A stretch of DNA of 7,389 nucleotides from Bacteroidota bacterium (GTDB lineage Bacteria > Bacteroidota > Bacteroidia > B-17B0 > Aurantibacillaceae): NCBI GenBank assembly GCA_025360565.1, contig JANYBY010000171.1:1-7389 (forward strand). The letters run 5' to 3'. Positions 1 to 4,842 of this stretch are shown here, in pieces (within the stretch, counting starts at the first letter, position 1; the number at the start of each line of letters is the position of its first letter). The notes below the pieces were generated by a model, which saw only the letters and a list, made by a program, of their open reading frames with translations, was not told the DNA's origin and did no database searches. Position numbers and translations under genes: made by a program.

Positions 1-1844
1 TTTTCATTAACATTGTTACCAACAATGGCCAATTGCTTAAAGGGATAAGTTAAATGCAGGGCCAAACAGCCCCAGTTGCTGTATCCGGCACCGTAATGCT
101 TAAAGTCTTCCAATACCAAATTTAACATATCGGCTGCTTTTTTAAGATAACCGGACTCCGAAAAATGTGTTCCCAAATAAAATAAATTTAATGCCATTTG
201 AGAGTTGGATGACGGAATTACATTGTCGCTTGTTTCGGTACTTCGTGTAATAAGATCGGAGGATGCCGTATCGGTGTAAAATAAAAAGGGACTTTCGGCA
301 TTATTAAATTCCTTTAAAACAAGATCTGTAAATTGTTTTGCCTTATTTAAATAATTTTCGTCCTGCGAAATAATGTATACTTGTTGCAAGGCCTCAATTA
401 CAAAAGCGTAATCTTCTAAAAATCCGTTTATTTTGGAAACACCTTTTTTGTGGGTGCGGTAAAGTTTTCCATTAGACTGAACAAGTTCTTTTAAAATAAA
501 ATTGATCGACCGTAAAGCGATGTTCCTATATTTTTCCTCACCAAAAGTTAAATAAGCCCTTGCGTAAGCACTACACATCATGGCGTTCCAGGAGGTGATG
601 GATTTATCATCCAAACCCGGCTTAATTCTTTTTGCGGTAACGGCTTTTAATTTGTTTTTGCATTTTTCAATTTTCTCACTTACCTGTTCAAGCTTCAAAT
701 TATGGTTCAATAAGATCTCCGCCACATTTTCGTTCCGCATTAAAATATAATTGTCGTGCTCCCAATAACCAATTTCGTTAACTAAAAAATAATCGGCGAA
801 CAGATCGTAATCTTCCAATAGTACTGATTGCAATTCATCTTTGGTCCACACATAAAATTTTCCTTCTTCCCCTTCGCTATCGGCATCATAAGCCGAATAA
901 AAACAACCAGATACACTCAACCATTCCTCCTCAATAAAATCAAGCGTTTGAGAAACTACTTGCCTGTATAAATTATTTTGTGATTCCGTAAAAGCCTCGC
1001 AGTATAATGAGATCAATTGAGAATTATCATACAGCATTTTTTCGAAGTGCGGCACTTTCCATTTCATATCGGTACTGTAACGTGCAAAGCCACCGCGAAG
1101 CTGATCGTAAATGCCACCACAAGCCATTTTTTGCAAAGTTAAATGAACGTGCTTTAACACCTCGTTGTCTTTTTCAAGCAAAGCGTATCTTAATAAAAAC
1201 AAATAATTATTGGGCAGCGGAAATTTTGGCGCTTTGTTTGGCCCGCCTAATTTAGTATCAAACCTCTCTTTCCATTTATTAACCCCCGTTACTAAAATAT
1301 CTTTATTTAATTGCAGATCGCTTTTTCGTTGTGTGGTAATTATTTCGGACTGCTTAATTCCTTCTGTTAAATTTTTTGCATACTCTTCAACTTTTGAATA
1401 TTGATTTTGAAACAGATCCGAAAGATTCAGTAAAATATTTGTCCATTGTTGTTTTTGAAAATACGTACCACCGTAAATTGGCCTTCCATCTGGCAACACA
1501 AAACAATTCAAGGGCCAGCCGCCTTGTCCCGCCATCATTTGCACGGCTTGCATGTAGATCATGTCCACATCGCTGCGTTCTTCACGATCAACTTTTACAT
1601 TAATAAAATGTTCGTTCATTATTTTTGCCACCTGCTCATCTTCAAAACTTTCGTGTTCCATTACATGGCACCAATGGCAGGCACTGTAGCCGATGCTAAT
1701 GAGAACAGGTTTATTTTCTTTTTTGGCTTTGGCAAAGGCTTCGGGGCTAAAGGCCACCCAATTTACAGGGTTGTATGCGTGCTGCAATAAATATGGGCTG
1801 CTCTCAAGAATAAGGGCATTGGGTTTGTTTTTTGGTTCAGACAT
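1..1844 (-). CDS. DUF255/YyaL-family thioredoxin-domain protein (C-terminus cut off by window edge)
   Basis: This is the N-terminal 614 codons of a DUF255 protein (YyaL, or spermatogenesis-associated protein 20 type), a thioredoxin-like domain fused to an AGE-like (alpha/alpha)6 barrel. Visible motifs are SPYLLQHAYNPVNW (residues 16-29), the redox-type motif CHWCHVM (56-62, with Cys56 and Cys59), GQGGWPLN followed by GGTYF, then in the barrel part GGIYDQLRGGFARYSTD (about 245-261), HFEKMLYDN (266-274) and DADSEGEEGKFYVW (320-333). There is no signal peptide, so a cytosolic protein is expected. The ATG at 1844 is the earliest possible start because a TAA lies directly upstream in frame. The frame is open to the left edge; family members are usually about 670-700 residues, so perhaps 60-80 residues are missing. 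The biochemical role is not established: the CxxC suggests thiol chemistry, and the barrel resembles sugar epimerases. Family assignment is secure; function is not. Confidence 0.95.
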   Translation of the reverse strand, partial: MSEPKNKPNALILESSPYLLQHAYNPVNWVAFSPEAFAKAKKENKPVLISIGYSACHWCHVMEHESFEDEQVAKIMNEHFINVKVDREERSDVDMIYMQAVQMMAGQGGWPLNCFVLPDGRPIYGGTYFQKQQWTNILLNLSDLFQNQYSKVEEYAKNLTEGIKQSEIITTQRKSDLQLNKDILVTGVNKWKERFDTKLGGPNKAPKFPLPNNYLFLLRYALLEKDNEVLKHVHLTLQKMACGGIYDQLRGGFARYSTDMKWKVPHFEKMLYDNSQLISLYCEAFTESQNNLYRQVVSQTLDFIEEEWLSVSGCFYSAYDADSEGEEGKFYVWTKDELQSVLLEDYDLFADYFLVNEIGYWEHDNYILMRNENVAEILLNHNLKLEQVSEKIEKCKNKLKAVTAKRIKPGLDDKSITSWNAMMCSAYARAYLTFGEEKYRNIALRSINFILKELVQSNGKLYRTHKKGVSKINGFLEDYAFVIEALQQVYIISQDENYLNKAKQFTDLVLKEFNNAESPFLFYTDTASSDLITRSTETSDNVIPSSNSQMALNLFYLGTHFSESGYLKKAADMLNLVLEDFKHYGAGYSNWGCLALHLTYPFKQLAIVGNNVNE

Positions 1845-1850
1845 TTATTA

Positions 1851-1877
1851 CAAATTTATGAGTTAAACCAATAACAA
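1851..1877 (-). promoter_or_regulatory. possible Bacteroidota-type promoter for the DUF255 gene
   Basis: On the minus strand, TAAATTTG (1858 down to 1851) matches the Bacteroidota -7 consensus TAnnTTTG exactly. A TTG at 1877-1875 could serve as the -33 element, but the 16-base spacing is at the short end of what is described. Transcription would start only a few bases before the ATG at 1844, giving an almost leaderless mRNA. In AT-rich DNA an exact match can arise by chance, so this is tentative. Confidence 0.3.
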
Positions 1878-2062
1878 GTGTAATCTGTTCCTTTTTTTTA
1901 TTGGTCGCGAACGGACGGCTGAAAATTGGTACTTAAATAATTATTTTAACTTTTTGTTTGTGAGAATATTTGGGGGAAATTTTATCATTTTTTTGTTTCA
2001 ATCTTTTTTAGAAGTATTTAAGTAAAGATATGTGATTTGACTCTATTCTTTCAGTCCCAAAG

Positions 2063-2206
2063 CTGCGCCCGCGATTGAACGGAAAGCCCCCGCAAGGATT
2101 TTGCGTTGTGTTGCTTTGGTGAGGAGGCGACCGCAGGAAGCCACCGCAACCATAGCAACACAGCAAAAGACAGCGGGGCTTGAAGTGAAAGCGCGAAATG
2201 GCGCCC
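2063..2206. repeat. GC-rich imperfect palindrome, probable dispersed intergenic repeat
   Basis: A block clearly richer in G+C than its AT-rich surroundings folds back on itself. The inner arms 2099-2120 and 2149-2168 pair almost completely (TTTTGC, then TGTGTTGCT, then TGGT, against their complements), with a two-base bulge and one mismatch. The outer arms 2071-2090 and 2175-2194 pair at about 14 of 20 positions, including AGCCCC with GGGGCT. The loop (2121-2148) is also GC-rich. The whole would form one long hairpin in RNA or single-stranded DNA. From memory, GC-rich blocks containing strings like GATTGAACGGAAAGCCC recur between genes in Bacteroidota genomes, which suggests a dispersed repeat family; I cannot search for this here. 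It could instead be a structured RNA, a transcription barrier between the lipoprotein and DUF255 genes, or the remnant of a small non-autonomous element. I see no obvious target-site duplication. Confidence 0.6.
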
Positions 2207-2316
2207 AACTAACAAAAATTATATCACATAATTTGAACTTGTAAAATTTGCACGACTACTGCATAAAAAAAACGCAGATGTTTCCACCCGCGCTTTTAAT
2301 TAAACCGCTAAAAAAA

Positions 2317-2559
2317 TTAGCTAAGGGAGCAGGCTTTGGTAAGCGTTAAAGTACCCGACGGAATAGTTGTACTTGTACCGGCGCAAGTGCTTTTGGCCTT
2401 ACTTTTGGTATCGTGTATAGTAAATGAAGTGTTGGTAGTAGCAGCGCCACCATCAGTTGTACAATTACAGGTATTATCTTTTTTACATGCGGCAAAACCT
2501 GTTGCTGCAATGATGCAGATTAATAAAGCGATTTTTTTCATTTTAATTCTTTTTTTCAT
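2317..2559 (-). CDS. small Cys-rich lipoprotein, unknown function
   Basis: An 80-residue protein with a lipoprotein signal peptide: a basic start, the hydrophobic stretch IALLICIIAATGFAA, then Cys25 followed by KKD. The sequence before the Cys (FAA|C) is a loose lipobox, acceptable for Bacteroidota. The mature part is only about 56 residues, rich in Thr and Ser, with a CNC pair (Cys31, Cys33) and two further cysteines (Cys59, Cys77), so up to two disulfides are possible. The pattern of CxC after the lipid site, a central K-K/S-K-A-K stretch and a Cys near the end resembles unnamed small lipoproteins common in this phylum. The start may be residue 1 or Met7 (ATG at 2541); Met7 would give a more standard signal peptide with the acylated Cys at residue 19. 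The gene is transcribed divergently from the adaptor gene. Location is predicted to be the periplasm or outer membrane; no function can be assigned. Confidence 0.8.
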   Translation of the reverse strand: MKKRIKMKKIALLICIIAATGFAACKKDNTCNCTTDGGAATTNTSFTIHDTKSKAKSTCAGTSTTIPSGTLTLTKACSLS

Positions 2560-2687
2560 TGGTAAATCTATAAAAAGTTATTTAAACATAAAAGTTTATC
2601 TTTTATAAGAAAATTAAGTGATGAAGGGCAGAATTTAGCTTTGAATTTGCTTTTTAAGAGGGAATAATTCTTATTTTTGACTATTCT
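2560..2687. promoter_or_regulatory. divergent intergenic region between lipoprotein and adaptor genes
   Basis: This 128-bp AT-rich spacer must carry the 5' signals of both genes. On the minus strand the best -7-like match is TATGTTTA (7 of 8 to TAnnTTTG) around 2584-2591, without a convincing -33 partner. The plus-strand candidate promoter is listed separately. I see no obvious operator palindrome or riboswitch-like structure, and no purine-rich ribosome binding site before either start, as expected for the phylum. Confidence 0.5.
2646..2679 (+). promoter_or_regulatory. possible Bacteroidota-type promoter for the adaptor gene
   Basis: TTTG at 2646-2649 and TATTTTTG at 2672-2679 match the -33 and -7 elements of the primary sigma factor consensus of this phylum, with 22 bases between them, within the tolerated range. 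The -7 element ends eight bases before the ATG at 2688, so the transcript would be leaderless or nearly so. An upstream promoter giving a longer leader is not excluded. Confidence 0.4.
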
Positions 2688-4043
2688 ATGAAACGAATTT
2701 ACTGGATAATCATTATTGGCGTTGCACTTATTGCAATTATTGTTGTTTTTCAGATCTTAAAAGGAAGCGCTCCAACCGAAATATACACGGAAAAGGCTGC
2801 TATGAGAAATATTATTGAAGTTGTTTCGGCAACCGGTAAAATTCAGCCCGAAACAGAATTAAAATTAAGCAGCGATGTGAGCGGAGAGATCACCGAAATG
2901 AAGGTGAAAGAAGGCGATCAGGTAAAAAAAGGCGATCTGTTGTGTAGAATAAAACCCGACTTATACGTAAGCGCCATTGACAGGGTGAGTGCAACAGTAA
3001 ACACAACCAAAGCAAATTTAACCACTGCAAAAGCACAATTAGATCAGGCTAAAGCAAACCTTGCAAACAGCGAAGCCAATTATAACCGCAGTAAAAAATT
3101 ATTCGATCAAAAAACAATTTCGCAACAAGAGTTTGATGCGGCCAAAGCCCAGTTCGAAGCCTCAAAGGCCAACGTTTCGGGAATAGAAGCCAGCGTAAGC
3201 GCGGGTGCTTACAATATTCAAAGCACCGAAGCATCTTTAAAAGAAGCAAATACAAATTTGGAAAAAACTTTTATTTACGCGCCGGTCGACGGAACCATTT
3301 CTAAACTAAGCGTTGAAAAAGGCGAACGTGTGGTGGGTGTAAGCGGAATGGCAGGAACAGAAATTTTACGTCTGGCCAATTTAAATGAAATGGAAGTGAG
3401 TGTTGAAGTAAACGAGAACGACATTATAAAAGTTCACAAATACGATACCGCATTGATCGAAGTAGATGCTTACATGGATAAAAAATTTAAGGGACTTGTA
3501 ACCGAGATCGCTAATTCATCAAACAACACAACCATGTCGGTTGATCAAGTAACTAATTTTGTGGTGAAGATCCGTTTACTTCGCGAATCATACGCGTATT
3601 TGATCAAAGATGCAAGTTCTGTTCCCTTCAGGCCCGGAATGAGCGCCAGTGTGGATATACAGACCACACGCGTTACAAATGTAGTAAGTGTGCCAATACA
3701 AGCTGTTACCACAAGAAACAAAGATTCGATAAGAACTAAAAAAGATGGCGGTGATGATGAGTGGGATGTAAAAGTGAAAAATGAGATGGAAGAAAAGGAA
3801 AAGAAAAAAGCCGCTGAATCGAACAAAATTACCGAGCTTGTTTTTGTTATGGAAAAAGGCAAGGTTACTCAAAAAGAAATTACAACCGGCGTGCAGGATA
3901 ACGATTATATTGAAATAAAAAGTGGTTTAACCAAAGGCGATGAGATCATAAGCGGGCCGTACAGCGCTGTTTCAAAAATTTTACGCAATGGCAGCAAAGT
4001 TAAGATCGTAAAGAAGGAAGATCTTTATAAATCTGATAAGTAG
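2688..4043 (+). CDS. HlyD/MacA-type periplasmic adaptor (membrane fusion) subunit
   Basis: A 451-residue periplasmic adaptor, the part that links an inner-membrane transporter to an outer-membrane channel in tripartite efflux or secretion. An N-terminal membrane anchor (residues 4-23) has no lipobox. The first half of the lipoyl-like domain (about 48-92) contains ATGKIQPE, SGEI and VKEGDQVKKGDLL; an Ala/Lys/Gln-rich coiled-coil hairpin covers about 95-190; the second lipoyl half begins at FIYAPVDGTIS (195-205). Beta-barrel and membrane-proximal domains follow (RPGMSASVDI, then VVSVPIQAV). A highly charged Lys/Glu insert (about 346-378) interrupts the C-terminal part before ELVFVMEKGKV. The architecture fits the MacA-like adaptors that usually pair with MacB-type ABC permeases, but no permease or TolC gene is adjacent: the next gene is tsaB and the upstream gene diverges. 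Substrate is unknown. An RND partner is a less likely alternative. Confidence 0.92.
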   Translation: MKRIYWIIIIGVALIAIIVVFQILKGSAPTEIYTEKAAMRNIIEVVSATGKIQPETELKLSSDVSGEITEMKVKEGDQVKKGDLLCRIKPDLYVSAIDRVSATVNTTKANLTTAKAQLDQAKANLANSEANYNRSKKLFDQKTISQQEFDAAKAQFEASKANVSGIEASVSAGAYNIQSTEASLKEANTNLEKTFIYAPVDGTISKLSVEKGERVVGVSGMAGTEILRLANLNEMEVSVEVNENDIIKVHKYDTALIEVDAYMDKKFKGLVTEIANSSNNTTMSVDQVTNFVVKIRLLRESYAYLIKDASSVPFRPGMSASVDIQTTRVTNVVSVPIQAVTTRNKDSIRTKKDGGDDEWDVKVKNEMEEKEKKKAAESNKITELVFVMEKGKVTQKEITTGVQDNDYIEIKSGLTKGDEIISGPYSAVSKILRNGSKVKIVKKEDLYKSDK

Positions 4044-4143
4044 GTTGGAGGTTATTAGTGGTACGTTAACAGTTATACGTTAACACCGAATACTACCTAA
4101 AAGATAACAGATAACCTATAACTTACAAAAAAAACCGGATCCA
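4044..4143 (+). repeat. degenerate 7-bp repeat in the adaptor-tsaB spacer
   Basis: Much of this 100-bp gap shows a seven-base period. CGTTAAC occurs at 4064-4070 and 4078-4084, exactly two periods apart, inside two copies of TACGTTAAC. GATAACA, GATAACC and TATAACT then follow head to tail at 4103-4123. AGGTTAT (4049-4055) and ATAACCT (4111-4117) form a perfect inverted pair flanking the block. From memory, heptad repeats of the type GATAACT occur between genes in several Bacteroidota. No terminator or clear promoter is visible, so read-through from the adaptor gene into tsaB is possible. Confidence 0.5.
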
Positions 4144-4842
4144 ATGTCCCTCATCTTAAATATTGAGACCGCCACTACGGTTTGCTCAGTTGCCTTATCT
4201 GATAACGAAACCATTTTAGCTTTTAAAGAATTAAATAACGGTTATACCCATGCCGAAAATTTGCATGTGTTTATAAATGATGTTATGAAGGAATCAAGTT
4301 CTGATCTTAGTCAATTATCGGCAATAGCTGTTAGTAAGGGGCCCGGCTCTTACACCGGTTTACGCATTGGTGTAAGCGCTGCAAAAGGTTTGGCGTATGC
4401 TTTAAACATTCCTTTGATCGCCGTTGATACTTTACAAGTTATAACAAATGCTGTATTAAATAAAACAAATTCTATCGCAAATGCAGAGGACCATAGCATT
4501 TGTTTTTGCCCAATGATAGATGCACGGAGAATGGAAGTTTATACAGCGGTTTATGATTCGCATTTAAACACATTGCAAAAGGTAAACGCTTTGATCGTTG
4601 ACGATACAAGTATTCAGCAATTTTCATCCTATTCCAAAATTTATTTTTTTGGTGATGGAATGCCCAAGTGTAAAGATCTTTTACAAAAACTGCCAAACGC
4701 AAACTTTATTGAGGGTGTTTTTCCTTCTGCAAAATTTATGTGCAATCTCTCGTACAAAAAATTTACGGAAAATAAATTTGAAAACACCGCTTACTTTGAG
4801 CCTTACTATTTGAAAGAGTTTTTTTTGCCAAAAAATAATTGA
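4144..4842 (+). CDS. tsaB: tRNA threonylcarbamoyladenosine biosynthesis protein TsaB
   Basis: TsaB is the inactive, HSP70/actin-like-fold (ASKHA) partner of TsaD. Together with TsaE they transfer the threonylcarbamoyl group, made by TsaC, onto A37 of ANN-decoding tRNAs in the cytosol. The N-terminal strand ILNIETATTVCSVAL (residues 4-18) is the phosphate-1-like segment of this fold; THAENLH (35-41) sits where the family has its conserved His region; and GPGSYTGLRIG (66-76) is the family signature, followed by AAKGLAYAL. At 232 residues the protein is full length, close to the 231 of the E. coli protein. The ATG at 4144 places the conserved N-terminal strand correctly. It lies 100 bp after the adaptor gene, and its TGA stop overlaps the probable TTG start of the DUF5686 gene. 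The C-terminal half is divergent, as is usual for TsaB. Confidence 0.95.
   Translation: MSLILNIETATTVCSVALSDNETILAFKELNNGYTHAENLHVFINDVMKESSSDLSQLSAIAVSKGPGSYTGLRIGVSAAKGLAYALNIPLIAVDTLQVITNAVLNKTNSIANAEDHSICFCPMIDARRMEVYTAVYDSHLNTLQKVNALIVDDTSIQQFSSYSKIYFFGDGMPKCKDLLQKLPNANFIEGVFPSAKFMCNLSYKKFTENKFENTAYFEPYYLKEFFLPKNN

Larger units (their letters stand above)
1845..2316. other. 472-bp intergenic region between two minus-strand genes
   Basis: I see no credible gene here. The part nearest the DUF255 gene (1845-2060) is T-rich with several homopolymer runs and a short GC-richer patch around 1905-1920. The middle (2063-2206) is a GC-rich imperfect palindrome, described separately. Just to its right is a perfect AT-rich inverted repeat, AAATTAT / ATAATTT (2216-2222 and 2228-2234), with a five-base loop; its role is unknown. 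The remainder up to 2316 is AT-rich, with one weak hairpin near 2259-2279. The open frames crossing the palindrome resemble no protein family I know. Confidence 0.7.

Noticed and set aside
1446..1790. 114-codon plus-strand open frame
   Set aside because: It lies antisense to the CxxC-containing start of the DUF255 gene, whose motifs are unmistakable; the peptide has no recognisable features.
2008..2208. 66-codon minus-strand open frame, and a plus-strand frame through the same block
   Set aside because: Both are open because the GC-rich palindrome has few stop codons; the peptides look like no known family and mirror the repeat structure.
2259..2279. Weak hairpin with a run of A/T, considered as a terminator of the lipoprotein gene
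   Set aside because: The stem is about six pairs including a wobble and the T-run lies in the loop, not after the stem, so it does not fit an intrinsic terminator.
2336..2608. 90-codon plus-strand open frame rich in Val and Leu
   Set aside because: It is the antisense of the Thr-rich lipoprotein gene; its hydrophobic look is a by-product of that composition, whereas the minus-strand frame has a proper signal peptide and lipobox-like Cys.
3545..3872. Overlapping minus-strand frames of about 100 codons rich in Phe and Ser
   Set aside because: They arise opposite the Lys/Glu-rich insert of the adaptor gene and are compositional shadows.
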